In this document: positions 18,056 to 27,391 of the stretch, in pieces
Numbering within the stretch: position 1 is the stretch's first letter
Layout: the number at the start of each line of letters is the position of its first letter
Source of the DNA: Planctomycetota bacterium
GTDB taxonomy: Bacteria; Planctomycetota; Phycisphaerae; Phycisphaerales; Phycisphaeraceae
Assembly (NCBI GenBank): GCA_026386955.1
Contig: JAPLMQ010000199.1
Location: 1-44,764, forward strand
DNA: 44,764 nucleotides
Reading direction: 5' to 3'
The notes under the pieces: generated by a model
What the model saw: only the letters and a program-made list of their open reading frames with translations
Databases searched by the model: none
Told to the model about the DNA's origin: nothing
Made by a program: the position numbers and the translations under genes

Positions 18056-19360
18056 TCACTCGAGATCGACCCACGGCTCAAGCCGCGCGATGCGCAGGTG
18101 GGCAGCCCCGTTGAGCGGAAGGTCGGAGGGATGGATCTTCGGGAGCGGCAGCGCGATCTGCGCGTCGGCCGCGAGCTCGGGGTCGGCCGCGATGTGCTCC
18201 AACTCCTGCGGGCGGCCGTTGACGAGGTTGTGGTGGATGCTCACGCGCTCGCAGCCCTTGGCGAGCCCGATGGCGCCGCGGGTGGGGGTGAGGAGGTTGT
18301 CGAGGATGTGGACGTCGTGCAGCCCCGCGGGGATCTCGATCTCGTGCTGCCCCTCGAGCCGGCAGTTGGGGCCGATGGCGTTGGCGCGGAGGACGACGCG
18401 GTCGCCGCTGGTGTGGACGGGGACGCGGAAGTCGACGCCCGCCTTGGCGTTGCCCGCGATGGTGTTGTGGGCGATGTAGTGGTCGGTGTCGCGCTCGCCG
18501 ATGGAGATGCCGGCCTGCCCGTTGTTGCGGATGTCGTTCCCGGTGCAGATCGAGTGCGTCGTGCGCAGGCAGTAGAAGATGCCGAAGCCGCCGTTGTCGT
18601 GGCTGCTGTTCCCGCGCATGACGTAGCGGACGGTCCCGCTCCCGGGGTGGATCCCGCCGCCGGCGTTGTGGTGGACGTGGCAGGAGTCGACCAGGATGTC
18701 GTGGCACTGCTGGAAGCTGATGGCGTCGCCCTTGTAGCGAGTGACCTCGACCCGGCGGAGGCTGACGCGCCCGCAGCCGATGAGGAAGATGCCGCCCCCA
18801 CGGCAGCCGTTGAGGTTGTGCTTCTCGTGCTCCAGGTCGCCGTCGAGGGTGATGTCCTCCAGCGAGGCGTCGTGGACGTTCTCGCCCTCGACGATGGAGT
18901 GGACGCTGATGACGCGCCCGTTGTTGGCGGTGTGGTAGTCATGCGAGAAGGGGCGGTTGATGATGAACTGGTCGCCCCGGCGCTCGATGATCGTGGCGAC
19001 GGTGGTGTAGAAGCCCACGGCCCCGTCGTCGAGGATGTGGACGCCCATGCCGACCTTGAACTTCTCGGGCTCGGCGACGCTGAACTCGAAATGCCCGTAG
19101 CCGATGTAGTTGGGGATCTTGCTCACGACGCTGGGGACGTTGCGGAGGACCGTGCCCTTCTCGCCGATGACGCGCACGCCGGTGCGGAGGTGGAGCGCGT
19201 CGTGCATGAGGTAGAGGCCCGCGGGGACGCGGACGATGCCGCCGCCGGCCTCCGCGGCGCGGTCGACGGCCTCCTGGATCGTCGCGTTGGTGAGCGGGGC
19301 GGAGCGGTCGACGCTGAAGGTGGCGATGCCGGGGGCAGGCGCGGGGATGATGGCGGTCAT
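18056..19360 (-). CDS. Right-handed parallel beta-helix protein (pectate-lyase-like fold)
   Basis: The 434-aa product starts at ATG 19360 (MTAIIPAPAPG). TIQEAVDRAAEAGGGIVRVPAGLY (about residues 28-51) is the standard N-cap of pectate-lyase-like proteins. It is followed by coils rich in Asn and His, such as CHDILVDSCHVHHNAGGGIHPGSG, MRGNSSHDNGGFGIFY, TGNDIRNNGQAGISIGE and HNTIAGNAKAGVDF, diagnostic of the beta_helix repeat (PF13229). No signal peptide is visible, which is odd for a polysaccharide-active enzyme. Family members include lyases, glycosidases and structural proteins; I see no residue set that decides among them. The MITE-like inverted repeats at 19431-19611 lie just upstream of the start. 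Confidence 0.87.
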   Translation of the reverse strand: MTAIIPAPAPGIATFSVDRSAPLTNATIQEAVDRAAEAGGGIVRVPAGLYLMHDALHLRTGVRVIGEKGTVLRNVPSVVSKIPNYIGYGHFEFSVAEPEKFKVGMGVHILDDGAVGFYTTVATIIERRGDQFIINRPFSHDYHTANNGRVISVHSIVEGENVHDASLEDITLDGDLEHEKHNLNGCRGGGIFLIGCGRVSLRRVEVTRYKGDAISFQQCHDILVDSCHVHHNAGGGIHPGSGTVRYVMRGNSSHDNGGFGIFYCLRTTHSICTGNDIRNNGQAGISIGERDTDHYIAHNTIAGNAKAGVDFRVPVHTSGDRVVLRANAIGPNCRLEGQHEIEIPAGLHDVHILDNLLTPTRGAIGLAKGCERVSIHHNLVNGRPQELEHIAADPELAADAQIALPLPKIHPSDLPLNGAAHLRIARLEPWVDLE

Positions 19361-19430
19361 GGCGGGTTCCGGTGTTTTCGGGGTGCTGAACGATAGCAGA
19401 TGGGCACGTACCGTGAGAATGTTCTTTGCT

Positions 19431-19611
19431 GGGTGCCACATGCCATCGTATTCGTGGCATGTGCCGGTGGACGGGCACCCTTGGATCTTGCGATGCCTTG
19501 GTCACGCCAGTGCAAAGAGCGTGGTTTTCAAGCCGTTCGAATGAGCCCGCGCGGCATGGAGGATGTGGCGGTCGAAGACACATGCCACGAGTACGATGGC
19601 ATGTGGCACCC
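19431..19611. repeat. MITE-like element, family A (33-bp inverted repeats)
   Basis: The arms 19431-19463 and 19579-19611 are inverted copies that match at 32 of 33 positions. Each arm is itself an interrupted palindrome (CACATGCCA and TGGCATGTG around a short centre). The 115 bases between them carry no convincing gene. It sits between the beta-helix gene start and the end of the ketoacyl synthase gene, both on the minus strand. Confidence 0.85.
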
Positions 19612-19642
19612 GAAAGGGCCTGCTCCCGCAGCCTCCGGAACG

Positions 19643-20902
19643 TCACTTGCGTCGGATCACCGCTCCCGCGACGTGGCCGCCGAAGCCCGCGGCGAATACG
19701 GCCTGCGTTCGGATCGGCCGCGGAGCGGCGGCGCGGACGAGCGAGAGCTGCGAAGCGATCGGCTGGTCGAGCCACGGCATGGGCGGGCGCCGGCCCGAGC
19801 GGGCGCAGAGCCAGGCGAGGACGAGCGAGACGAGCCCCGCGGCGCCGAGCCCGTGGCCGAGCGCGCCTTTGTGGGCATAGAGGTCGGGCGGTGGCGAGCC
19901 GGCCAGCGCGTCCGCATACACGGCGAGCTCCGCGGGATCGTTGTCGACCGTCCCCGTCGCATGAGGATGAATCAGGTCGATCGGCTCGCGCTCATCACGG
20001 TTCCCCCCGAGCAACCGTTGTGCGATGTGGGCCAGCGCCGGCATCCCGGGCGTCGTGCGGATCACATCAGAGCTCTCCGCGGCGATGGCGGTGTCGAGCA
20101 ACTCAACCTGCTCGGGACGCACGACATCCACGGTCTCGAGGACGATGGCGGCGGCAAGTTCCGTCAGGGCGAAACCGGACCGGCGTTCGTCGAGCGGGCG
20201 GGGACGATAGCCTGCGGGCGTGAGCGGCGGGAGGACGCCGAGCCGGGCGTAGCTGTGGATGAAGAGCGGGAGCAGCGCCGCCTCGCTGGTGACGACGAGC
20301 ATCCGGCGCGGGCCGCCATCGGCGTTCCGCGGCGACCGGATCAACGACAGCCGGGCCTCGTGCAGCGCGGTCAGGCTCGAGGCGCAGGCGGCGACGGTGC
20401 TGTGGGCCTGCCCCAACGGAAGGCGTTGGCGCAGGTGGCGGAGGAGGTAGCCATGCGGCCCGAGCGCGACCGCGAGGTGGGCGTCGGGCGGCGGGATGGC
20501 TGAGATGCGGGGGCGTCTCACGCCCGCGACCCGGTCGGCGGCGGCGACCAAGGCGTGCACCGCCCCCTTGCTGGAGCCGACGATCGCGTCGATCGGGCGG
20601 CGATCGCCGCTTGCGGCGTTGCCCGCCTTGGGGTCGGCCATGAAGAGCGCCTCGCCGGCTGCCCGCTCCGCGAGGGTGATGGCGGGATCGGTCGAGATGT
20701 GCTGGATGTTCCCCACGCTGCCCAGCGCCTTCACGAGGTCGACCGGGTCGATGCCGTCGGGCAGCTTGGCGGCGCGGTCGGCCAAAGTGCGGCCGTCGAG
20801 CAGGGCGGCGAACGTCTCCCACGCCGAGTGACCCAAGGGCGTGACCAAGCCCACGCCGGTGATGACGATCGCGGGTCGGTTGGCGGACGGGGTGGAGGTC
20901 AC
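19643..20902 (-). CDS. Beta-ketoacyl-ACP synthase (KAS I/II-like)
   Basis: The 419-aa thiolase-fold protein starts at GTG 20902. AIVITGVGLVTPLG is the standard KAS N-terminus. The catalytic triad is present: the nucleophile Cys in STVAACASSLTALHEA (about residue 186), the first His in HPHATGTVDNDPAE and the second His in HKGALGHGLGAAG. It would condense an acyl thioester with malonyl-ACP. The sequence between the motifs is divergent from housekeeping FabF, and no acyl carrier protein or reductase is adjacent, so it may serve a specialised lipid or polyketide. It diverges from the oxidoreductase gene at 21170, with 267 bases between them. Confidence 0.88.
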   Translation of the reverse strand: MTSTPSANRPAIVITGVGLVTPLGHSAWETFAALLDGRTLADRAAKLPDGIDPVDLVKALGSVGNIQHISTDPAITLAERAAGEALFMADPKAGNAASGDRRPIDAIVGSSKGAVHALVAAADRVAGVRRPRISAIPPPDAHLAVALGPHGYLLRHLRQRLPLGQAHSTVAACASSLTALHEARLSLIRSPRNADGGPRRMLVVTSEAALLPLFIHSYARLGVLPPLTPAGYRPRPLDERRSGFALTELAAAIVLETVDVVRPEQVELLDTAIAAESSDVIRTTPGMPALAHIAQRLLGGNRDEREPIDLIHPHATGTVDNDPAELAVYADALAGSPPPDLYAHKGALGHGLGAAGLVSLVLAWLCARSGRRPPMPWLDQPIASQLSLVRAAAPRPIRTQAVFAAGFGGHVAGAVIRRK

Positions 20903-21056
20903 GGCAAGGCCTGGGGTAGGGGAGACGGTCGTCGGCGCGGCGGGAAAGCATACCCGTTGTGGGAACCCGCCGCGTTGATTCGTTCCGCGGGCTTGCGGGG
21001 ATGCAACGCCGCCGATTGATGAGTCTGTGGGCTCGGCGAGGCGGTCTGAATTCTGT

Positions 21057-21086
21057 TTGGCGGGGCTTTGCGGCCCTCCCTATAAT
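21057..21086 (+). promoter_or_regulatory. Candidate promoter of the ferredoxin oxidoreductase gene
   Basis: A perfect -10 TATAAT (21081-21086) follows TTGGCG (21057-21062), a 4-of-6 match to the -35, at 18 bases. Transcription would start near 21093, about 77 bases before the ATG. Confidence 0.5.
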
Positions 21087-21169
21087 CAGCCTTGTGTCAG
21101 GTTCGCTGCGGTGTTTTGTGCCGAGTCATTCGCTCGTGCGAGGGCGATCATCAGGAACCGCGGCTGCCC

Positions 21170-24100
21170 ATGAAAATCGACCGACGTTTCACGCAGCAGA
21201 GTGGACTCGAAACCTTCACGGGAAACGAGCTGCTCGTCAAAGGCGCCCTGGAGGTCGAGGGCGGGGTGCATCTATTGACGGGCTACCCCGGCTCGCCGGT
21301 CGCGGGCTTTTTCGACACGCTGGAAACCGTCTCGCCGCTATTGAGCGACAAGGGGATCGTCGCGCGGATCGCCAACAACGAGGCCCTCTCGCTGGCGATG
21401 GTCAACGGGGCCCAGATGGCCGGCTGCCGGGCGATCACCGCGTTCAAGAGCGTCGGGCTGCACGTCGCCAGCGACGCCCTCGCGCTGGGCGTCCTCGCGG
21501 GGACGCAGGGTGAATCGGGCGGGCTGATCGTCTGCGGCGACGACCCCTGGAGCGATTCGACGCAGGTCCCCGCCGACTCGCGCTACCTCGCCGAGCACGT
21601 CCGCCTGCCGATGATCGAGCCTTGCTCGCCGCAGGAGGTGAAGGACTGGGTCAACCTCGCCTTCAAGCTCGGGCGGGCGGGGCAGATCTACATCGGCTAC
21701 ACGATGACCGTGCTGACCGCCGACGGGGGCGGGACGGTGCAGTGCTATCCGAACCACTACCCGTCGGTGAACGAGAAGCTGAAGCGCTCGCTGAGCTACG
21801 AGCGCGACATCGCGCCGAACCTCGAGCAGTCGGTCCTGCTTCCGCCGAGGACGTGGCGGCGCGAGATGGGGCTGGAGCAGCGCTTCGCCGCCGTGAAGGC
21901 CGAGGCCCGTCGGCTGGGGATCAACCGCATCCTGCACCGCCCCGCGAAGGGCGACTCGGCCCCGCTGGGGTTCATCGCCGCAGGGTGCGGGTATGCCTTC
22001 CTCTCGCACGCCTTGGCCGAACTCGGGCTCGCGGGGCGCATCCCGATCCTCAAACTCGGGCTGACCTATCCCGTCGATGAGCAGATCGTCGTGGAGTTCG
22101 CCCGGCTGTGCGGGCAGGTCGTCGTCGTCGAGGAACGCCGGGGGTTCGTCGAGCGCCAAGTGCTCGAGGCGATCGCGCCGCTGCGCCAGGCGGGCGAGGC
22201 GATCGCGGAGGTCTACGGCAAGCAGTTCCCCAAGGCGCTGGGCGTCCCGGGCCTGCCCTCGACGCGCGGGCTCACGCCCTCGGTGCTCATCGAGCGGCTG
22301 ATCCCGTTGCTCCGGGCCCACCCGGCGCTCCCCGTCGAGGGCACCGCCGCCCGGCTCAACGCCGAGGCGGAGCGCATCGCCCAGACCGCCGCCATCGAGG
22401 TGCAGATCCCCGACCGCACGCCCAGCTTCTGCCCGGGCTGCCCGCACCGCGACTCCTCCAGCGTCCTGCTCGAGCTGAGGCGGGACCTGCTCGACCCGCA
22501 GTACATGCTCCAGCGCCACAAGCGCAAGCCGGTCGACCTCGTCGCCCACGGCGACACCGGCTGCTACACGATGCTGATGTACGAGCCCAACAAGCCGCTG
22601 ATGCACAACTACAGCGGCATGGGGCTGGGCGGCGGGACCGGGAGCGGAGCCGACCCGTTCATCGACAACAAGCAGATCGTCTTCATGGGCGATGGCACCT
22701 TCTTCCACTCCGGGCAGGTCGCCGTCAGCCATTCAATCAAGTCCGGGCAGGACATCGCCTACATCATCCTCGACAACAAGACGACCGCGATGACCGGGCA
22801 CCAGAGCCACCCGGGCGTCGAGTACGACGTGATGGGGCGGCCCACCTTCGCGCAGGACATCGAGCGGATCGTCACCGCGATGATCCCCAAGGCGCTGGCC
22901 AAGGACGTCCGCGTCGTCCGCATCGACCCCTCCGACCGCGACCGCTACCGCAAGCTGCTGGAGCAGACGATCCTCGCCGACGGCGTGAAGGTGGTGATCG
23001 CCGACAAGGAATGCGGCATCACGCTGCACCGCCGGGCACGGGCGGAGGAGCGCCAGCAGAGCAAGGCGCTGGGCTACCTGCCGCGCAAGACGCACATGAA
23101 CGTCGCGACGGAGGTCTGCGAGTTCTGCCTGGAGTGCACGATGCAGACCGGCTGCCCCGGGCTCAAGATCAGCGACACCGACTACGGCCCGAAGGTGCAG
23201 ACCGACTTCTCGACCTGCGTCAACGACGGCGCCTGCCAGCGCATCAATGCCTGCCCGTCGTTCGAGGAGGTGACGGTCCTCCGCAGGCAGGCTCCGCGGA
23301 ACCCCGATGAGCACGTCGACCTGACAGACCTGCCCGACGCGCCGCGCCCGATCCACGCCGACCAGGACACTTGGCGCTGCCTGCTCACGGGCGTGGGCGG
23401 CATGGGCATCGGGCTTTGCACCGCGATCCTGGTGACGGCCGGGCACGAGATGGGTTACCACGTCCAGTTCTTCGACAAGAAGGGGCTGGCGATCCGCAAC
23501 GGCGGCGTGACCAGCCAGCTCGTCTACACCCGCGCGCGGGCGCGGCAGGCGACCGTCGACCCCGCCTTCGAGATGACCACGCCGCTGATCCCCTACGGGA
23601 AGGCCGACCTGCTTTTGGGCGTCGACATCCTCGAGGCCGTGCGCGCGGTCGACCCCAAGCACCCGCAGCGCGTGGTCGGGCGCGACCGCACCGCGATGGT
23701 GGTCAACTCCGCCAAGACACCCACGATCCTGGCGCTCATGGGGCGCGAGGACTTCGCGGTGCCCGACCTCGAGCGGCTGCTGGAGCGCACCGCCAAGCCG
23801 GGGCAATACCTGGGCTTCAACGTCGGCGACCTCTGCGAGCGCGTGCTCGACTCGAAGCTCTACGCCAACATCATGATGCTGGGCATCGCCTACCAGAAGG
23901 GCTTTTTGCCCCTCAAGCTCGAGGCCATCGAGAACGCGATCCGCACGGTGGTGAGGAACGAGACGGAGCGGAACCTGCGGGCCTTCGCCATCGGGCGCAG
24001 GATCGTCCTCCGCCCCGACCTCTTCGTGGTCGAGCCGACGCACGAGGTCGAGTCGGCCCGCAAGGCGGTCCGCCGCAAGTCGAACACGCTCCGCGTCCAG

Positions 24101-24925
24101 CATGGCTCGGGCAAGCGCGGGAAGCTGGCCGCCAAGCAGTTCCGCGTGCTGCTCAAGAAGACCTGGCGGGCGACGCAGGGGCTGCGCGTCGACGACGCCC
24201 TGATGCGCGACGTGGTCATCCGCGCCTACGACTGCCTCCTCTGGGGCGGGATGGACTACGCCAAGCGATACTGCGAGCGGCTGGTCGCCTTCTTCAAGAA
24301 GGACGACCCCGCGCAGGGCTACCGGGCGACGCGCGTGGTCGTCTGGAACCTCGCCAAGGCGATGCTCATCAAGGACGAGGTCTACGTCGCCGCGCAGTTG
24401 ACCAACCCCGAGAAGCTCAAGCGCGACCGGCGGCGGTTCAACGTCATCCCCGAGCGCGGCGACCGCATCCTCTACAAGCACTACAACCGCCCCGAATTCG
24501 ACTTCATGGGGCTGCACGTCCGCTTCGAGTGGAAGAGCCGGGACTGGCAGCTCCGGCTGATGGCTCGGATGGGCTTCCTGCGCTCGCTGATGCCCCGGTG
24601 GCACCGCCGCGAGCGGGAATTCCGCGACTGGTACGAGACGCTCGTCGACCGCTTCGACTGGACGCCCGAGAAGGGCCCGCGCGACTACCAACGCTGGCTG
24701 GCGATCCTGGGCGTGCCCGAGCCGGTGACGGGCTTCCGCGAGGTGCGCTACCCGAAGATGGAGGCGGCCAAGCTGCGGGCGGAGCAGTTGCTGGCGATGG
24801 ACCCGGAGTTGTTCGAGCCCAACGCCGGCCCCGCGCTGCCGCCTGCCGCTCCCACGAACGGCCAGCCTGCGCCGGGCGCTCCGGGCAACATCCCGCTGCC
24901 GATCCTGACGGGGGCGGGCACCTGA
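21170..24925 (+). CDS. Indolepyruvate/2-oxoacid ferredoxin oxidoreductase, fused subunits
   Basis: ATG 21170 is chosen over an upstream frame extension because MKIDRRFTQQSGLETFTGNE is the family N-terminus. The 1,251-aa chain joins the parts usually split between IorA and IorB. These are the pyrimidine-binding domain with LLTGYPGSPVAGFFDTL (about 36-52) and NNEALSLAMVNGAQMAG, then the TPP-binding domain with GDTGCYTM (about 460), GMGLGGGTGSGADPF and FMGDGTFFHSGQ. A cysteine cluster with CEFCLECTMQTGCPG and CVNDGACQRINACP (about 650-695) should hold iron-sulfur centres. The gamma domain starts with LLTGVGGMGIG (about 738) and the C-terminal domain is DUF6537-like. It decarboxylates arylpyruvates or similar oxoacids and passes electrons to ferredoxin. 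It is cytosolic, monocistronic as far as seen, and ends in a Pro/Ala-rich tail. Confidence 0.92.
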   Translation: MKIDRRFTQQSGLETFTGNELLVKGALEVEGGVHLLTGYPGSPVAGFFDTLETVSPLLSDKGIVARIANNEALSLAMVNGAQMAGCRAITAFKSVGLHVASDALALGVLAGTQGESGGLIVCGDDPWSDSTQVPADSRYLAEHVRLPMIEPCSPQEVKDWVNLAFKLGRAGQIYIGYTMTVLTADGGGTVQCYPNHYPSVNEKLKRSLSYERDIAPNLEQSVLLPPRTWRREMGLEQRFAAVKAEARRLGINRILHRPAKGDSAPLGFIAAGCGYAFLSHALAELGLAGRIPILKLGLTYPVDEQIVVEFARLCGQVVVVEERRGFVERQVLEAIAPLRQAGEAIAEVYGKQFPKALGVPGLPSTRGLTPSVLIERLIPLLRAHPALPVEGTAARLNAEAERIAQTAAIEVQIPDRTPSFCPGCPHRDSSSVLLELRRDLLDPQYMLQRHKRKPVDLVAHGDTGCYTMLMYEPNKPLMHNYSGMGLGGGTGSGADPFIDNKQIVFMGDGTFFHSGQVAVSHSIKSGQDIAYIILDNKTTAMTGHQSHPGVEYDVMGRPTFAQDIERIVTAMIPKALAKDVRVVRIDPSDRDRYRKLLEQTILADGVKVVIADKECGITLHRRARAEERQQSKALGYLPRKTHMNVATEVCEFCLECTMQTGCPGLKISDTDYGPKVQTDFSTCVNDGACQRINACPSFEEVTVLRRQAPRNPDEHVDLTDLPDAPRPIHADQDTWRCLLTGVGGMGIGLCTAILVTAGHEMGYHVQFFDKKGLAIRNGGVTSQLVYTRARARQATVDPAFEMTTPLIPYGKADLLLGVDILEAVRAVDPKHPQRVVGRDRTAMVVNSAKTPTILALMGREDFAVPDLERLLERTAKPGQYLGFNVGDLCERVLDSKLYANIMMLGIAYQKGFLPLKLEAIENAIRTVVRNETERNLRAFAIGRRIVLRPDLFVVEPTHEVESARKAVRRKSNTLRVQHGSGKRGKLAAKQFRVLLKKTWRATQGLRVDDALMRDVVIRAYDCLLWGGMDYAKRYCERLVAFFKKDDPAQGYRATRVVVWNLAKAMLIKDEVYVAAQLTNPEKLKRDRRRFNVIPERGDRILYKHYNRPEFDFMGLHVRFEWKSRDWQLRLMARMGFLRSLMPRWHRREREFRDWYETLVDRFDWTPEKGPRDYQRWLAILGVPEPVTGFREVRYPKMEAAKLRAEQLLAMDPELFEPNAGPALPPAAPTNGQPAPGAPGNIPLPILTGAGT

Positions 24926-24961
24926 GCGACCCGCGATCCCGCGACCATCGCGAACTGATCG

Positions 24962-25156
24962 CTACTTGTGCTCGATGATGATCGTCTTGTCCTTGTCGTG
25001 GTCCTTCGGGTCGTCGGGCTCGCCGTGGATCTTTTCGACCGTCGTCCTGGGTCCGGCCGAGTCGCGGTCGCGGATCACCGTGGTCTCGTGGCTCTCGCAG
25101 CCGGCGAGCGCGAAGGCGATGACGGAGGCGAATGAGAGGATCATGAGCTTGGACAT
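24962..25156 (-). CDS. Small lipoprotein, 64 aa
   Basis: The start ATG 25156 has a strong GAGGAG site 8 bases upstream on the minus strand. MSKLMILSFASVIAFALAGC is a short lipoprotein signal with lipobox LAGC (Cys20). The mature part is about 45 residues of charged, Asp/Lys/Glu-rich sequence with the pattern TTVIRDRDSAGPRTTVEKIH and a closing KTIIIEHK. No function is recognised. Similar tiny charged lipoproteins are common in planctomycetes. It lies 36 bases from the end of the oxidoreductase gene, convergent with it. Confidence 0.8.
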   Translation of the reverse strand: MSKLMILSFASVIAFALAGCESHETTVIRDRDSAGPRTTVEKIHGEPDDPKDHDKDKTIIIEHK

Positions 25157-25355
25157 GGTTGTTTCTCCTCGGCCCTCGTCCTGGGAATCGCTTTGAGAGC
25201 CTGGGAAACGTTAGCGGGGTGTTGCGGAAAAGCCTGTGTTTTCCGCGAATTCCTTCGGCAATTCATTCCCTGTCAGACGGTAAGGCGAAGCCCGGAGGGC
25301 GGGTGGGGAGCCCTCCTACGGCCCCGCGGCGAGGCGGGATCGGCTGGGTTCCCGC

Positions 25356-26117
25356 TCAGGGAAGGTCCCCGAGCTCAATCGGAAACGGCAATTGGCGATA
25401 GCCCCGCAGCATGAATTGGCTGAATCTCGGCTCCCAGACCAGCGAAGGCTCGTACAAGAAATACCAGTCGGACATCTTCTTGTGGATCTTGTGGCGATTC
25501 GCCTCGGCGACCTCGAGGATCTCGCCGTTCATGTGATGCGTGATGTGAATCGAGGGATTGAACGAGATGGTCTCCTGGAGGAACCAGAGCGCCGGCCAGA
25601 CGTACTCCGTGTCCAACGCCTCCACGTTGTAGTGCATCTGTGAATGGAGGATCGATTCACGGGGCAGCCGCGAATTCCTCTCGATGAACCGGCGGTATCG
25701 GGCGATCAAGCCGGGGGCGGCCTCGGGCAAGTCCTCGTACTTCACCGCGACGACCGGCCTGGGGCATCCCGTCGCAAACCACAGCTCGATCAGCGACCGG
25801 CGCAGTTCGTGCTGCGTCCGCGGGAGCGCGTATTCACGATTGATCCATTGGGGGGCCGTCCGATTGCCGTCCTGCGTGGCGGCGGGCGCCGACTTCAGCT
25901 TTTGCACCCGGTCGTTCAGCCCAGCCGCGTTCGCCAGGGCTCGCTGGGCCTTGTCGACCCACGGGGCTACGGGCGGTTGGACCTCGGCCGGTTGGGAGGT
26001 GGCGGGTTGCGTGCCGGGGGCGGGCCCGCGGGCCGGGGCGGACCGGCAGCCGCCGGCCAAGGCAAGGCAGCAGAGGCCAAACGCGGCCCGCCCACGCAAT
26101 CCTTCGGCTCTAGCCAT
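25356..26117 (-). CDS. Putative lipoprotein of unknown function, 253 aa
   Basis: ATG 26117 is preferred over an upstream in-frame start because GGGGAGA precedes it and the protein then opens with a lipoprotein signal (MARAEGLRGRAAFG, LCCLALAGGC; Cys24). A low-complexity Pro/Ala/Thr/Gln linker runs to about residue 55. The folded part has REYALPRTQHELRRSLIELWF, a Tyr/Trp-rich segment with HSQMHYNVEALDTEYVWPALWFLQ and a motif HITHHMNGEILEVAEANRHKIHKK. I do not recognise a family. It is divergently transcribed from the deoxyhypusine-synthase-like gene, with 200 bases between them. Confidence 0.75.
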   Translation of the reverse strand: MARAEGLRGRAAFGLCCLALAGGCRSAPARGPAPGTQPATSQPAEVQPPVAPWVDKAQRALANAAGLNDRVQKLKSAPAATQDGNRTAPQWINREYALPRTQHELRRSLIELWFATGCPRPVVAVKYEDLPEAAPGLIARYRRFIERNSRLPRESILHSQMHYNVEALDTEYVWPALWFLQETISFNPSIHITHHMNGEILEVAEANRHKIHKKMSDWYFLYEPSLVWEPRFSQFMLRGYRQLPFPIELGDLP

Positions 26118-26317
26118 GTCGCATCTCCCCTGGTGGTTCGCAATTATTTTAAGTCCTGGCCGCGCGGGGCCGCTGATTCCGCGGCGCATTTTTATAGAAT
26201 GGGCCTTTCCCCCGCGACGCCTTTCGCGCGCGGGGACACGTTACGCCATGGCAGGCGGCGGACCTTGCTTGCCCTCGAAACCCCTCGGCCCACAGCGGCC
26301 CTCTGGAGACGTCGGCA

Positions 26318-27388
26318 ATGGCGAAGCAGTCCTCAGCCCGCAAGCAGCTCCTCTCGAAGCCCATCCAGCACATCGACATCACCAAGCACAACGTCGTCCC
26401 CGTGGTCGACGCCATGGCCTCCATGGCCTTCACCGCCCGCGACCTCGCCCGCGCCGCCGAGATCTACGACCGCATGCTCAAGGACAAGAGCTGCGGCATC
26501 ATCCTCTGCCTCGCCGGCTCGCTCATCAGCGCCGGGCTCAAGAAGGTCTTCGTCGACATGGTCCGCAACAACATGGTCGACGCCATCGTCTCCACCGGCG
26601 CCAACATCGTCGACCAGGACTTCTTCGAGGGCCTGGGCTTCAAGCACTACATCGCCGACGAGAAGTACCGCTCGGGCATGTTCGACGGCGAGCTGCGCGA
26701 CTTCCACATCGACCGCATCTACGACACCTTCATCGACGAGGACGAGCTGCGCCTCTGCGACGACACCACCCAGAAGATCGCCGACTCCCTCGAGCCCCGG
26801 GCCCACTCCTCGCGCGAGTACATCCGCGAGATGGGCGCCTACCTCGCCAAGAAGGGCAAGAACAAGGAGTCGATCGTCCTGGCCGCGTACGAGAACGACG
26901 TGCCGATCTTCTGCCCCGCCTTCAGCGACTGCTCGGCCGGGTTCGGCCTCGTCGCCCACCAGCACGCCCGGGCCGCGACCGGCCAGCCCGTCGTCGCCAT
27001 CGACTCGGTCAAGGACTTCTACGAGCTCACGCAGATCAAGATCAAGAACCCCAACACCGGCATCTTCATGATCGGCGGCGGGGTGCCCAAGAACTTCACG
27101 CAGGACATCGTCGTCGCGGCCGAGATCCTGGGCGAGGACGCCCCGATGCACAAGTACGCCGTGCAGGTCACCGTCGCCGACGTGCGCGACGGCGCCCTCT
27201 CGAGCTCGACCCTCAAGGAGGCCTCGAGCTGGGGCAAGGTCGACACCGCCTTCGAGCAGATGGTCTTCAGCGAGGCGACGTTGGCCGTCCCGCTGATCGT
27301 CGGCTACGCCTACCACAAGGGCTCGTGGAAGGGTCGCGCGGGCAAGAAGTTCTCGACGATCTTCGAAGGCGCGGCGCAGGCGGTCTGA
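26318..27388 (+). CDS. Deoxyhypusine-synthase-family protein, probable homospermidine-type polyamine enzyme
   Basis: The 356-aa protein starts at ATG 26318. NAD-binding motifs are visible: LAGSLISAGLKKV (65-77), VSTGANIVDQDF (91-102), FCPAFSDCSAGF (198-209) and GGGVPKNF (253-260). ASSWGKVDTA holds the catalytic lysine (Lys307), corresponding to the SWGK lysine that forms the enamine/imine intermediate in eukaryotic deoxyhypusine synthase. Bacteria lack eIF5A, and characterised bacterial homologues transfer the aminobutyl group of spermidine to putrescine to give homospermidine, so that is the best guess. A TATAGA -10-like box lies at 26193. Its stop is directly against the truncated end of cdsA on the other strand, so the junction at 27388 deserves suspicion, though this protein looks complete. 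Confidence 0.88.
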   Translation: MAKQSSARKQLLSKPIQHIDITKHNVVPVVDAMASMAFTARDLARAAEIYDRMLKDKSCGIILCLAGSLISAGLKKVFVDMVRNNMVDAIVSTGANIVDQDFFEGLGFKHYIADEKYRSGMFDGELRDFHIDRIYDTFIDEDELRLCDDTTQKIADSLEPRAHSSREYIREMGAYLAKKGKNKESIVLAAYENDVPIFCPAFSDCSAGFGLVAHQHARAATGQPVVAIDSVKDFYELTQIKIKNPNTGIFMIGGGVPKNFTQDIVVAAEILGEDAPMHKYAVQVTVADVRDGALSSSTLKEASSWGKVDTAFEQMVFSEATLAVPLIVGYAYHKGSWKGRAGKKFSTIFEGAAQAV

Positions 27389-27391
27389 GAT

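Noticed and set aside
26333..27391. Extension of the cdsA frame through the opposite-strand neighbour
   Set aside because: After residue 281 the sequence is compositionally typical antisense of the deoxyhypusine-synthase-like gene, so it is read-through after a broken 3' end, not a fusion domain.
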